A program made the translations under genes and the position numbers. Source: Chryseosolibacter sp039917935 (GTDB lineage Bacteria; Bacteroidota; Bacteroidia; Cytophagales; Cyclobacteriaceae). Taken from it: a DNA stretch of 50,654 nt. This document shows positions 26,394 through 35,620 of the stretch, one piece after another. The DNA is taken from assembly GCA_039917935.1 (NCBI GenBank), contig JBDSIM010000065.1, positions 1 to 50,654 of the forward strand, in the 5' to 3' direction. The notes beneath the pieces are model-generated. The model did no database searches, was not told the origin of the DNA, and saw only the letters and a program-made list of their open reading frames with translations. How positions within the stretch are numbered: the first letter of the stretch is position 1; the number at the start of each line of letters is the position of its first letter.

Positions 26394-27632
26394 CTATTGC
26401 CTTTTGGCTCTTTTCTTTTTGACATCGGGAGGAGGTAAAGTCTCGGGCATAGGTTCCGTCTGCATTGTTCTATTGGATGCCTTTGATGCCTCAAGTGCAG
26501 TCCTTGCGGCCTCGATCTCCATTTTAAGGTTCGACAGTTGATTACCCATCATCAATTGATTCTTTAGTCTCATGATCCTGTCAAAACTTTCGTCTATCCG
26601 CTCCTCGGTGATCTCTCCACTGGACACCATCGCCCGGATGATGCCATGCACTTTATCCACGGTGCGTTCTGTGCTTCCGGAAATGTTATTCGAAAATGTC
26701 ATGATATCCACTCCTGCTTGAATGGCTAGCCTGATAGCTTCCTCCAATCCATAATTTTTTGTGATGGCATGCATCTGCATATCATCTGTGAAGACGACGC
26801 CGTTAAAATGCAATTGATTTCTCAGGATCCCGGTAAGGATTTCTGAGGACAACGTTCCAGGATAACCTTTAGCATCCAGGTTTTTGTTTACGATATGCGA
26901 CGTCATTACAGCATCCGCAAACCCTGAATCAATCAGGGACCGATAAGGGTCGAGCTCCCGCTCTTCCCATGTATTGGTAACATCGGCTATGCCTAAATGC
27001 GTATCATTCAGGGAGCTACCGTGACCAGGAAAATGTTTTAGGGACGTCAAAACATTATACATGCGGTGGCCTTTGATAAATTCTTTGGCCATTAAAGCAA
27101 CAGAATCTTCATTATCACTAAAAGCGCGTCCGTATTTTGCAATGATAGGGTTATCAGGATTTGAGGCCAGATCAACCACAGGAGCAAAATTAACATTGAT
27201 ACCAAGTCCCGCCAGTGTTGCCGCAGTAGCTTCGGAATAAAATCTGACTGAATCGAGTGAATGGGCTTTACCCATAGCCGCTGCCGTAATAGATCGTGGA
27301 AAACCGTACTTATCTTTTAACCGATTCACCCTCCCACCTTCCTGATCAATACCAATAAATAAAGGTATCGGTGCCGCATGCTGATATGTCCAGGTAATTT
27401 TTTTCAGGGCAACAAATGAATTTTTCGCGGGAATGTTTTTCTCGAAAATGATCAACGAGCCCACCTTACCTTTACGAACCTCCTCCAATACTGCCAGATC
27501 CACTTCAGCTTTCGGAAAGCCTATGATTAACATTTGACCTATTTTCATGTCAAGACTATCAACCCCCTGGGATCTCACAGAAAGGCTGCCCAGAATCAAC
27601 AGTAAGAAAAGAATATCTTTTGTGTTTATCAT
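26394..27632 (-). CDS. GH3 beta-N-acetylhexosaminidase, NagZ-like, exported
   Basis: The start at 27632 gives a signal peptide (MINTKDILFLLLILGSLSVRS). The 412-residue protein has the NagZ-type signatures: IPLFIGIDQEGGRVNRL, the KHFPGHG block followed by NDTH (the His/Asp dyad), and VVFTDDMQMHAI with the nucleophile Asp. Such enzymes cut N-acetylglucosamine from muropeptides in wall recycling. The C-terminal tail ends in a Pro/Lys-rich low-complexity stretch after a coiled coil. It follows the PBP4-type gene by 7 nt, so the two form an operon for peptidoglycan turnover. The signal peptide suggests periplasmic action. Confidence 0.9.
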   Translation of the reverse strand: MINTKDILFLLLILGSLSVRSQGVDSLDMKIGQMLIIGFPKAEVDLAVLEEVRKGKVGSLIIFEKNIPAKNSFVALKKITWTYQHAAPIPLFIGIDQEGGRVNRLKDKYGFPRSITAAAMGKAHSLDSVRFYSEATAATLAGLGINVNFAPVVDLASNPDNPIIAKYGRAFSDNEDSVALMAKEFIKGHRMYNVLTSLKHFPGHGSSLNDTHLGIADVTNTWEERELDPYRSLIDSGFADAVMTSHIVNKNLDAKGYPGTLSSEILTGILRNQLHFNGVVFTDDMQMHAITKNYGLEEAIRLAIQAGVDIMTFSNNISGSTERTVDKVHGIIRAMVSSGEITEERIDESFDRIMRLKNQLMMGNQLSNLKMEIEAARTALEASKASNRTMQTEPMPETLPPPDVKKKRAKRQ

Positions 27633-27639
27633 TTTCGCG

Positions 27640-28929
27640 TTAATAATGTTCGTAAATGTTATAAAGAATGGTTTGCATGTTTCTTCGGATGTCACTGGTG
27701 GTAGCCGTATAATTACTATTCATGAAGGCAAAGATCAGCACCTTACCCGTTTTTGTTACCAGGAAACCACTCAGGCAATGGTTGTTGCTCAATGAACCTG
27801 TTTTTCCAAAGACAAAAGGCTGTTCAGCCTGGTACCATTTTCGGATAGTTCCATTGACTCCTCCTGTGGCCAGAAGTGGAAAAAGGCGATCACGAGGTAC
27901 CAGGTGAAAAATTTTCTCCCAGACTTTTACAATGGACCGGGGTGTAAAAAGGTTGTAGCGTGAAAGTCCTGAGCCATCAACCCAAACGATTTTATCGGGC
28001 AGATCGCCCAGGTAGTTTTTTGTTACGAAATCAATCGCAATTTCAGGCTTTAAGCTATCACTTAAAACATTCGAACACATGAGTAACAATTGCTCAGCTA
28101 TGAAGTTGTCACTATCCTGCATCATTACACTATACAGACTGTCAAGGTGAATGCCGAATAAAATGTTAGTATTTGAGGGCAATGGCATCCTCACTGCCGA
28201 CACAGGTTTTTTCAGGGTGTCGCTTAATAACGAATAAAAGGTAAAGGCATCCAGTTTAATGGGCACATCAATCTCTTTAACTTTAGCAAACTCCTTTCCC
28301 GGATGAAAAACAAAAAGATTTTCATCCAGTTCTCGGATAATTTCGGTAGTTTTTTTCTGCTCGCCATAGATAAAAGACTCCTTAAAAAGACGAGGCGAGA
28401 TCTTCAGCAATTGCTGATCGGCTACGACCGATACAATATTTCCATAAAGTGGGAAGGGTGAACGCTGAGCGGAATATCCTGAACTGTAATCATCCCAGGC
28501 CCAGCCTGAACCAAAATGGGTTGTGTGGAAATTGGCGTCTGAAAAATATAAATCCGATTCCGATGACTTTAAAAAATGAAAGACCCCTGAATCATAAAAC
28601 ACATGTCTATACAAAAAGGAGGGATCACCCGTACCCCAAAATATCAGTGAATCATTGCGCTGAACGTATTCGAGCGCGGGAACAGAATCTCCAAGGATTT
28701 TAAGCGCGGTAAAAAAAGTAAAAATTTTCGTGTTCGAAGCTGGGGTAAAATACTTTGCACCATTGAATTCGTATACCGTCTTATTCTTTTCCAGATCAAA
28801 CAAGACAAACCCAGTTTGATCCTGAAACCGGCTTTCGGTTGAAGCGAAATTCTTATTTAGTTTTCCCTTGGATATCGGTGAACAGGAATAAAAAATAGCG
28901 CAGGTTATTACCAGGGAGACCAGACGCAT
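27640..28929 (-). CDS. dacB: D-alanyl-D-alanine carboxypeptidase/endopeptidase, PBP4-type, lipoprotein
   Basis: This 429-residue S13-family protein has a lipobox YSC with Cys16. Penicillin-binding motifs in order are SxxK in PASNTKIF (65-68), SDN in DSDNFIAEQL, and KTG in FGKTGSL. The usual large insertion domain lies between SxxK and SDN. It trims the D-Ala from, or splits cross-links in, peptidoglycan. The lipoprotein signal places it in the periplasm. It lies between the DinB gene (2 nt upstream) and the GH3 gene (7 nt downstream), in one operon with related wall enzymes. Confidence 0.9.
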   Translation of the reverse strand: MRLVSLVITCAIFYSCSPISKGKLNKNFASTESRFQDQTGFVLFDLEKNKTVYEFNGAKYFTPASNTKIFTFFTALKILGDSVPALEYVQRNDSLIFWGTGDPSFLYRHVFYDSGVFHFLKSSESDLYFSDANFHTTHFGSGWAWDDYSSGYSAQRSPFPLYGNIVSVVADQQLLKISPRLFKESFIYGEQKKTTEIIRELDENLFVFHPGKEFAKVKEIDVPIKLDAFTFYSLLSDTLKKPVSAVRMPLPSNTNILFGIHLDSLYSVMMQDSDNFIAEQLLLMCSNVLSDSLKPEIAIDFVTKNYLGDLPDKIVWVDGSGLSRYNLFTPRSIVKVWEKIFHLVPRDRLFPLLATGGVNGTIRKWYQAEQPFVFGKTGSLSNNHCLSGFLVTKTGKVLIFAFMNSNYTATTSDIRRNMQTILYNIYEHY

Positions 28930-28931
28930 AG

Positions 28932-29450
28932 CTACTGTCTAAGATAACGTTCCAACAAAACATTGCGATGGTGAATATCATGCCCTGCAATAATATATCC
29001 CAGATTGAAAACTGAAAGTCTTTTACTACTCGCAGTACCCTCCAGCGCTAGCATGTCATTCGAAAAACTGTTGTACAAATCCACCGTGGTAACGCGTAGC
29101 CGGTGCATTTCCGTTCCCAGTTGGGTAACGGTCCGGCTATGTGCGTTTGCCCTGGGGGCATAGTCGTTCTCCTCAAAGGCATGCAGTGGAGTCTGATCAT
29201 TTCTTGAAAATCGCAACGCCCGGTAAGCAAAGATCCGCTCCGCATCCATCATGTGATTCAAAAGCTCTTTAATACTCCATTTCCCCTGTTCGTATCTGAA
29301 CTCCCCCTTGCCTTCCGGAACGGTTTTGACTATCTCCTGCACGAGCGTGCCTGCGTACTGCAAGGCTTCCAACAAATCCATTTCTTTGACAAGCTCGACA
29401 TAAGCTTTGTAAAATGGAGGAACAGTTTCCGGATCGGGTCTGAACATCAT
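28932..29450 (-). CDS. DinB-family protein
   Basis: This 172-residue helical protein has the DinB_2 pattern: KWSIKELLNHMMDAERIFAYRALRFSR (first His), then LGYIIAGHDIHHRNVLLERYL (two further His). These three His form the metal site of the family. It is the first gene of a minus-strand operon with PBP4- and GH3-type enzymes. Its biochemical role is not known. It is only distantly similar to the DinB protein at 18858. Confidence 0.87.
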   Translation of the reverse strand: MMFRPDPETVPPFYKAYVELVKEMDLLEALQYAGTLVQEIVKTVPEGKGEFRYEQGKWSIKELLNHMMDAERIFAYRALRFSRNDQTPLHAFEENDYAPRANAHSRTVTQLGTEMHRLRVTTVDLYNSFSNDMLALEGTASSKRLSVFNLGYIIAGHDIHHRNVLLERYLRQ

Positions 29451-29509
29451 ATGAATGTTTTAAGTCAATTTTAACCCGGAAAGGGCGCCAGTCAAATAAA
29501 GAAAGGCCG

Positions 29510-30988
29510 TTACTTAAAATGCTTGAGGTGAATAATTTCCTCCCTGGTCAAGAACCTCCATTGCCCACGGGACAATTCTTTCTTATCTAGTCCGGCATAC
29601 GCCGTCCGGTCAAGTTTTATCACTTCGTAACCAAGGCTTTCAAAAATACGGCGAACTACGCGGTTCCAGCCAATATGCAACTCTATGCCTACGGTTTTCC
29701 CATCATCCGAGGCGATGGCCAGGTCATCAATAGCCGCGCGCCCTTCTTCTAATCGCACACCATCCACCACCGCCTGAAAGTCGGCTTTCGTTAGCGACCG
29801 GTCCAACTCAACTTTATAAATCTTTTTAACATTAAAGGAGGGGTGCATAAGCTTGTCAGCCAGATCACCATCGTTCGTTAACAATAATAAACCAGTGGTA
29901 TTGCGGTCAAGGCGACCCACTGGGTAAACCCGTTCTTTCACGGCACTGCCAACAATCTGCATTACGGTTTTTCTCTCCTGGGGATCATCCGTGGTGGTAA
30001 GGAAACCTTTCGGCTTATTCATCAGGATGTAAACCGGCTTTTCGGGATGTAAAACCTTGCTTTCATACCGTACTTCATCACCGGGATTTACTTTATAGCC
30101 GAGCTCTGAAATTATCTTTCCATTCACAGAGATCAAACCCATAGTGATGAGTTCGTCCGCCTCCCGCCTGGAGGATATGCCGCTGTTAGCAATATATTTA
30201 TTCAGCCTTATTTTATCGGTTTTAGGAGCAGCTGATGGCGCATCCATCAACCTTCTTCTTTTCGGCCTGATTCCAGAAGTTTCATTTTCCTTACTTCCCT
30301 CCTGTTCATTCACAGGTTTTACTTTATAGACTTTTTTATAAGGTTTGCCAAAGGAATCACTCCGCCCCTTGGTACGGGCATCTCCTCCTTCAGTAAATCT
30401 CTTGTTGCCAAAATCTTTCTTTTGAAAGCCTCCGGATCGTGAGGATCTTTTAACTGGCCTTTCCTGGTTGCTCCCAGGTTTATCTGGATTGGCTCCGCGA
30501 TCAAATGATCTTTTACCAACACTTTTTGCTTCGGAATCAGGCGATCCTTCTTTACGGAATGGTTTATCCTCGGGACGGGCAAAACGACTTTTCTTACTAA
30601 ACTTTTTTCCTGAAGAGCCCTCAGAAAATCCTGATGCCCTTTTAAAGGGTTTTTTAAAGCTTTCATTGCGATCGGCGCCGCGGGAGGATGGTTTACTTCT
30701 TTGTCCAAAAGTTTTTCCTGTGCCTGCCCTCGGTGAATCACCGTCTGTTTTCCGGAATGGTCGGTCAAAGGATTTCCCTTTTCCTGGAGCGCGCTCTGGT
30801 CTTGAACCGAATGGGGTAGTTTTTTTGCTCCCGAAAGATTTTCTGGATGAGGAATTTCGGTTCTCGTCTTTATCCGATCCCGCGTTCTTAAACGGTTTCC
30901 CTGGGGGCCGGCCCCTTCCGGACGAGGGCTTTCCGCCCGAGCGCGCTGATCCCCGTCGCCCCGGGCCGCTTTCGTTACGCCTGGGCAT
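29510..30988 (-). CDS. rluB: Pseudouridine synthase, RluB/RsuA family, with long basic N-terminal extension
   Basis: The start is at 30988 (MPRRNES); it overlaps scpB by 14 nt, and upstream in-frame residues repeat scpB DNA. The catalytic part is C-terminal. An S4 RNA-binding domain starts at IRLNKYIANSGISSRREADELITMGLISVNG. The synthase domain has the catalytic Asp in GRLDRNTTGLLLLTNDG and the late RVVRRIFESLGYEV block. It isomerises a uridine in 23S rRNA. The first roughly 250 residues are low complexity, rich in Gly, Arg, Lys, Ser and Phe with repeated KPFK and RKSFG motifs, and probably disordered and RNA-binding. Similar extensions occur on Bacteroidota RluB proteins. Confidence 0.92.
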   Translation of the reverse strand: MPRRNESGPGRRGSARSGGKPSSGRGRPPGKPFKNAGSDKDENRNSSSRKSFGSKKTTPFGSRPERAPGKGKSFDRPFRKTDGDSPRAGTGKTFGQRSKPSSRGADRNESFKKPFKRASGFSEGSSGKKFSKKSRFARPEDKPFRKEGSPDSEAKSVGKRSFDRGANPDKPGSNQERPVKRSSRSGGFQKKDFGNKRFTEGGDARTKGRSDSFGKPYKKVYKVKPVNEQEGSKENETSGIRPKRRRLMDAPSAAPKTDKIRLNKYIANSGISSRREADELITMGLISVNGKIISELGYKVNPGDEVRYESKVLHPEKPVYILMNKPKGFLTTTDDPQERKTVMQIVGSAVKERVYPVGRLDRNTTGLLLLTNDGDLADKLMHPSFNVKKIYKVELDRSLTKADFQAVVDGVRLEEGRAAIDDLAIASDDGKTVGIELHIGWNRVVRRIFESLGYEVIKLDRTAYAGLDKKELSRGQWRFLTREEIIHLKHFK

Positions 30989-31559
30989 CAGACTCGGTGG
31001 ATTCAGGATTTTCTCCGATGGTGTTAATTTCCGTACTGAAATCTTTCGGCGCTGGTAATTCGACCAATTCACTTATTCCAAAATACTCCATGAATTTTGA
31101 GGTCGTGCCATATAGCATAGGCCTGCCGATAGTTTCTGCCTTTCCTGTAATTTCAATTAATCCTTTGTCTAGCAGTTTCTGAACTGCATAATCGCAATTC
31201 ACACCGCGGATGTTTTCAATTTCTGTTTTTGATATGGGCTGTTTATAGGCAATAATCGAAAGTGTCTCCATCGCCGAAGTTGACAATCTTTTTTTCGATT
31301 GTTGCTTTAGCAAAATGCTTATGCTTGCCTGATAGGCAGGCTTCGTGAGAAATTGATAGCCCCCGGCAGCCTTAAAAAGCTGAAACGAAAATTCTTCCGC
31401 CAGGAATTTTTCCTCCAGTCGTTGAATGGCTCCCATGATATCCTCCTCCGGAACATCCGCATTAAACATCTCTGACAAGCACCCTTTAATCTCACTTATC
31501 TTGATCGGGCTCGGCGAGCAGAAAATCAACGCCTCAATATGATTCTGTAAAAAATCCAA
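30975..31559 (-). CDS. scpB: Segregation and condensation protein B
   Basis: This 194-residue protein has two winged-helix domains. The first has ALIFCSPSPIKISEIKGCLSEMF. The second has TSAMETLSIIAYKQPISKTEIENIRGVNCDYAVQKLLDKGLIEITGKAETIGRPMLYGTT. Both match ScpB, which with ScpA and SMC forms the condensin complex. scpA is not beside it. The stop overlaps the rluB start by 14 nt, indicating translational coupling, an arrangement common in many bacteria. A Glu/Ser-rich tail follows the second domain. Confidence 0.95.
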   Translation of the reverse strand: MDFLQNHIEALIFCSPSPIKISEIKGCLSEMFNADVPEEDIMGAIQRLEEKFLAEEFSFQLFKAAGGYQFLTKPAYQASISILLKQQSKKRLSTSAMETLSIIAYKQPISKTEIENIRGVNCDYAVQKLLDKGLIEITGKAETIGRPMLYGTTSKFMEYFGISELVELPAPKDFSTEINTIGENPESTESDAQA

Positions 31560-31631
31560 TTTAATTTTTTTTAATAAATCTTTCGTCTCAATTTTTCGAC
31601 AGTCAGGCGGTGAATGACTAGACGCACGATG

Positions 31632-32465
31632 TTAGTCCTGCTGCATTAACTTCGCTTCAATGGATTGGGTAGTATGGGGTACCGCAATGAGCCGTTCTTT
31701 AGAGATTAGCTTGCCTGTTACGGAACAAATTCCATAGGTCCCATTTTTTATCCTCACCAACGCATTCTCTAAGTTAGTAATATATTTTTGCTGACGTGCC
31801 GCCAATTGGCTCAAATTTTCTTTTTCAGCCGTTTCTGCCCCATCTTCTAAAACTTTTGTGTTTCCACCGGAGGTCGCGTCGGTCCCTTCATCGTTGTTGC
31901 GATTCAAGGTCTCCTTTAATATTTTATATTCCTCACGCGCTTTTTCAAGTTTGCGGTTAATCAATACCTGGAACTCCTTCAATTCATCTTCAGAATAGCG
32001 CGTTTTGTCTTGCGACATACTTGATGGCTTCGCAGGTTTATGCGCCATAGGTCGCTGATTTGGCATCTGGAAAAAGTTCAACTGCGCGGTGGCCGCAATT
32101 TTGGCAGCGGTAATGGCCTGGGACTTGGGTGCTTCCTTGGCCGGAGCGGCAGCTTTCCTGGATGTCAATGTCGATTTTTTTGCTACCGCTTTCTTAAATT
32201 CTACCTTTTTAGAGGTTGACTTTGGGGCGGCCTTTGCTGCGACAGGTTTTGGCGTGGCCTTCTGCAAAGCAGCTTTTGGGGCAGTCTTGGTTGCAGCAGT
32301 TTTTTGCGCAAAAGTTTTTGGGGCAGCCTTTTTAGGAGTGGCCCTGGGTTTTTTCGCAACCGCCTTTTTTACCTTCGCGTGAATGGTCTTTTTCGTCTTG
32401 ACGACAGGCTTTACCTTCTTGGTTTTTTTTGCTGCCTTCGGGGGTGATTTTTTATGTTTGGCCAT
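31632..32465 (-). CDS. DksA/TraR-like protein with histone H1-like Lys/Ala/Pro tail
   Basis: The protein has 277 residues. Residues 1-115 are a Lys/Ala/Pro/Thr repeat region (KKAAPKT, KATPKPVAAKAAPK), similar to AlgP/H1-like DNA-binding tails. A coiled-coil region (SEDELKEFQVLINRKLEKAREEYKILKE) and then the TraR/DksA globular end follow: LARIKNGTYGICSVTGKLI, then RLIAVPHTT. Only one Cys remains in the usual four-Cys zinc site, as in many Bacteroidota members. The DksA part suggests binding to RNA polymerase and a link to ppGpp. The tail could add DNA binding. It is the first gene upstream of scpB-rluB on its strand, with a promoter-like site at 32498-32526. Confidence 0.85.
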   Translation of the reverse strand: MAKHKKSPPKAAKKTKKVKPVVKTKKTIHAKVKKAVAKKPRATPKKAAPKTFAQKTAATKTAPKAALQKATPKPVAAKAAPKSTSKKVEFKKAVAKKSTLTSRKAAAPAKEAPKSQAITAAKIAATAQLNFFQMPNQRPMAHKPAKPSSMSQDKTRYSEDELKEFQVLINRKLEKAREEYKILKETLNRNNDEGTDATSGGNTKVLEDGAETAEKENLSQLAARQQKYITNLENALVRIKNGTYGICSVTGKLISKERLIAVPHTTQSIEAKLMQQD

Positions 32466-32497
32466 TGTAAGGTTGCTTCGTTTTGGTAAAAGATTTG

Positions 32498-32526
32498 CAA
32501 AATTATAGGTTGAACGCTAAAACAAA
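32498..32526 (-). promoter_or_regulatory. Bacteroidota-type promoter candidate for the DksA-like gene
   Basis: On the minus strand TTTG (32523-32526) is followed after 17 nt by TAATTTTG (32498-32505), which fits the TAnnTTTG -7 box at all six fixed positions. The start codon lies about 33 nt downstream. The spacer is slightly shorter than the usual 19-21 nt. Confidence 0.45.
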
Positions 32527-32593
32527 AAATATTATATAACATTCCGTCAAAACGAAATGCAGTTTCTTTGTATTTAAAATATTAAGCGATCAT

Positions 32594-33640
32594 ATGGTGA
32601 CCCGATTCGTGTTAGCCCTCGTTCTGATTAATTCAATAAACGGTTGCAAAACTGAAAAACTGAATGAAGAAAATAAAAAACCTGGCCGTACCGAAATAGC
32701 GCTAGTGATACACGGTGGGGCGGGAACTATCCGTAGGGAGGAGATGTCCCCCGAGCGAGAAAAAGCTTATCACGTGGCTTTAAAGCAAGCTTTGGAAGCC
32801 GGGTATACTGTCCTGGAGAATGGAGGTACGTCCGTTGACGCCGTAGTAACGTCTATTTCCATCATGGAGGATTCGCCACTTTTCAACGCGGGAAAGGGGG
32901 CTGTTTTCAGCCATGCTGGTAAAAACGAACTGGATGCATCAATTATGGAGGGGAATACATTAATGGCCGGTGCGGTTGCAGGAGTTGCTACAATAAAAAA
33001 TCCAATTAAAGCTGCCCATGCCGTGATGACCAAATCCTCGCACGTAATGCTGACGGGCAATGGCGCCGATCAGTTCGCCAAAGAACAAGGACTGGAAATA
33101 GTCGATCAGGCGTATTTTTTTGATTCCGCCCGATATCAACAATTCCTCGAACTTTCCCCACCAGCCAAAGCAAATGAAAAGACTGCAGCCCGAAAAGAAA
33201 AAAAATTCGGGACCGTAGGCGCCGTTGCACTGGATCAACTTGGAAATATTGCTGCCGGTACTTCCACCGGAGGCATGACTAACAAAAAATATGGGCGGGT
33301 CGGTGACTCGCCCATAATTGGTGCCGGAACATATGCTAAAAATATCTCCTGTGGAGTGTCGGCTACCGGGTGGGGTGAATATTTTATCCGCCTTTTGGTA
33401 GCGCATGATATTTCAGCAATGATGGAGTACGCTGGACTTTCTTTGGAAGCAGCCGCGGATAGCGTGATCATGAAAAAACTTCCGGCCCTTGGCGGTGATG
33501 GTGGCATCATAGCACTCGATCGAAGCGGAAATATTTCGATGACATTCAATACCGATGGAATGTATCGCGGGTTTATAAGAAAAAAAGGAGAAGCAAAAAC
33601 CTTTATCTATAAGGATGAAGATCTTTCCGCCAGCGAATAA
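32594..33640 (+). CDS. Isoaspartyl peptidase/L-asparaginase (plant-type, Ntn hydrolase), lipoprotein
   Basis: This 348-residue protein has a lipobox NGC with Cys at about 18. The Ntn-hydrolase landmarks are IALVIHGGAGTI at the start, SPLFNAGKGAVFS and ASIMEGN. The self-cleavage site is just before Thr207 in KKFGTVGAVALD, followed by AAGTSTGGMTNKKYGRVGDSPIIGAGTYA. Autocleavage at Thr207 makes the active heterodimer. It hydrolyses isoaspartyl dipeptides or L-asparagine and is located outside the cytoplasm. It is divergent from the DksA-like gene. Confidence 0.93.
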   Translation: MVTRFVLALVLINSINGCKTEKLNEENKKPGRTEIALVIHGGAGTIRREEMSPEREKAYHVALKQALEAGYTVLENGGTSVDAVVTSISIMEDSPLFNAGKGAVFSHAGKNELDASIMEGNTLMAGAVAGVATIKNPIKAAHAVMTKSSHVMLTGNGADQFAKEQGLEIVDQAYFFDSARYQQFLELSPPAKANEKTAARKEKKFGTVGAVALDQLGNIAAGTSTGGMTNKKYGRVGDSPIIGAGTYAKNISCGVSATGWGEYFIRLLVAHDISAMMEYAGLSLEAAADSVIMKKLPALGGDGGIIALDRSGNISMTFNTDGMYRGFIRKKGEAKTFIYKDEDLSASE

Positions 33641-33686
33641 AGCTGAAACCTCTACCCTTCAATCGACGAAGTGTTTTCACCCCGAC

Positions 33687-33706
33687 TTGGAAAAACCGGT
33701 TTCCAA
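33687..33706. terminator. Hairpin between convergent genes
   Basis: TTGGAAA (33687-33693) pairs perfectly with TTTCCAA (33700-33706) around a six-base loop. It lies between two convergent stop codons. There is no T-run after it, so terminator activity is uncertain. Confidence 0.35.
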
Positions 33707-33727
33707 ATCCATTGATGACGGGTTGCG

Positions 33728-35620
33728 CTAATTGATAGGTGCCGGTTGTTCTGCCGAGAAATCCCCGCGCAAAGTACGGTATCGCTTTCTCGCTTCGGCG
33801 GCATAAACACTACCTGGATATTTATTTAAAAACTCGCGATATATTTCCATCGCCTTATCTTTATTTTTTAGCTGCCTTTCATAGATATCCCCCTGAAGAA
33901 AATAAGCATCGTCCGTAAAAATATCCTCGGCATATTCATCCAGTATTTTTTGAAGGAGCCCGATAGCCCGGTCGAATTCCCCTCGCTTCATCCGGATGTT
34001 GGCCTCCAGCCAATAGACATCGTCTAAAATGGTTTGGTTTGAAAAAGCAACACTATCAGCAATGCCTTGCTTCAATTGATTAATTTTAAGGAGCGCCGAA
34101 TCGATTTTGTTTTGATACAACAACAGCTCCACCAAAGCATATTCCTTCAGGGCCTGACCAACGGAATCAAAAGCAATATTTTCTTTAATCCGCATACTGA
34201 GGTCCATGGCGTCATTGGCGATTTCACGAGTGGTGGCTTCCTTTAAAATATCAAGATGCTCCTGGGCCAATCGGAAGTTTCCCTTGTAGTAAGAAAGCTT
34301 TGCGTTTTTCAACTTCGCTTCATAACCAACAGGATTTTCTTTTTGTGTTTTTTCAACCTGAGAATACAACAGGGTCGATTCCCAGGCCTCCCCTTTGATT
34401 AAATAAATATCACCTAGATCCAGCTTTGATTTTGATTTTAGAAATAAAGACGAACGTGGATTGTTGATAAGCCTGTTGAGAATTTCAATCGCTGAATTTT
34501 GTTGCCCTAAAAAATTAGCGTATAACAACGCCTGATTTCGGGACGCTTCCAAAGAGTTATTGTTACCTGGATATTCGGTAATAAATTTTTCGTAATCCTC
34601 AATCAAGGTCTTAACGGAATCCGCATCAACCGGAAAACTTTTCTTCACCCGCGCCTCCCGTGTACGAATCAATCCAAGACGGGCCAGCAAATGATTTGAC
34701 GTTCCGCGATATTCTCGGATAACATAACGGTAGATCTTCGAGGCATTTTCATAGTCGTCATTATCCAGGGCGACCCGGGCTACTTCCAGGGATTTTTCAC
34801 CTTCCCTTTTGTATCGTTTATCATATGCCCGGGCCTGAATAAAAGACGCATAAAAATTCTTTTGCTGCATGGTAACCCAGATCAGCAAATCAGAATACAC
34901 CTCAACGTCCGGATTCTGTTGAACTTTATCGTAAAGCAGCCTCTCTAGGCTTTCCAATTCCTCCGGCTTTGTAAGCAAAGCCTGCATGACATTTTTTACA
35001 TACTGAATGTTGGCCGAGCTTTGTGTTACATAGCTTAAGTACTCCTGAACCATCTTGTCTTGTTGCCCCTGAATCCGATAAAGCATAGCAAGATCAAGGC
35101 AAAAGAGATACGGGTTCCCCAAAAAGTTTCGGCATTCATTCAATACCATAATGGCGTATTCAGAAAGCGAGCGCGCAGCCAGGTAATCGGACATCATTTT
35201 CACTAATTGCATGTTCGACCGTACTTCTGCACTCATATCTTTAAAATATTTATCAGCTTTACTCACTTCCCCCGACCGTACATACACCAATCCGATATCC
35301 AGTTTATACTGCATATTTTCCGAATCTCTGCGCAAGATCCTTTTCAGATAATTCTGAGCTTCATCAAAGGTCCCTACATCAATCATCAGGTTCAAATAAT
35401 TATTGTGAATCAGCGGAATGTTGGCTTCGGATTTACTAAGATCTTTATACAAATCGATGGCTTTCTTTTTATCCCCCTTTATCAGGTATTCATTAGCGAG
35501 TTGAATGTCGGCATGATTTTGTCCTAAAACTAATACAGGAAGAAGCAGAATCCCTGTTAAGAATATCACCCTGGTATTAATTAGTATTATATATATAGTA
35601 TAGTAATAATAATTAGTCAT
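33728..35620 (-). CDS. Exported tetratricopeptide-repeat protein
   Basis: This protein of about 630 residues has a hydrophobic signal (VIFLTGILLLPVLVLGQ) and then TPR units throughout. Clear units are NEYLIKGDKKKAIDLYKDLSK, then DEAQNYLKRILRRD, ENASKIYRYVIREY and the final units EFDRAIGLLQKILDEY and KAMEIYREFLNKYPGS. The start is uncertain. ATG 35644 and 35620 both precede a very AT-rich, Tyr-coding stretch that looks like promoter or origin DNA. A GTG at 35569 is also possible. The repeats suggest a periplasmic scaffold. It lies next to the proposed oriC gap. Confidence 0.85.
   Translation of the reverse strand: MTNYYYYTIYIILINTRVIFLTGILLLPVLVLGQNHADIQLANEYLIKGDKKKAIDLYKDLSKSEANIPLIHNNYLNLMIDVGTFDEAQNYLKRILRRDSENMQYKLDIGLVYVRSGEVSKADKYFKDMSAEVRSNMQLVKMMSDYLAARSLSEYAIMVLNECRNFLGNPYLFCLDLAMLYRIQGQQDKMVQEYLSYVTQSSANIQYVKNVMQALLTKPEELESLERLLYDKVQQNPDVEVYSDLLIWVTMQQKNFYASFIQARAYDKRYKREGEKSLEVARVALDNDDYENASKIYRYVIREYRGTSNHLLARLGLIRTREARVKKSFPVDADSVKTLIEDYEKFITEYPGNNNSLEASRNQALLYANFLGQQNSAIEILNRLINNPRSSLFLKSKSKLDLGDIYLIKGEAWESTLLYSQVEKTQKENPVGYEAKLKNAKLSYYKGNFRLAQEHLDILKEATTREIANDAMDLSMRIKENIAFDSVGQALKEYALVELLLYQNKIDSALLKINQLKQGIADSVAFSNQTILDDVYWLEANIRMKRGEFDRAIGLLQKILDEYAEDIFTDDAYFLQGDIYERQLKNKDKAMEIYREFLNKYPGSVYAAEARKRYRTLRGDFSAEQPAPIN

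Noticed and set aside
30468..31058. A 196-residue plus-strand frame opposite rluB
   Set aside because: It is an antisense shadow of the low-complexity Arg/Gly-rich rluB region.
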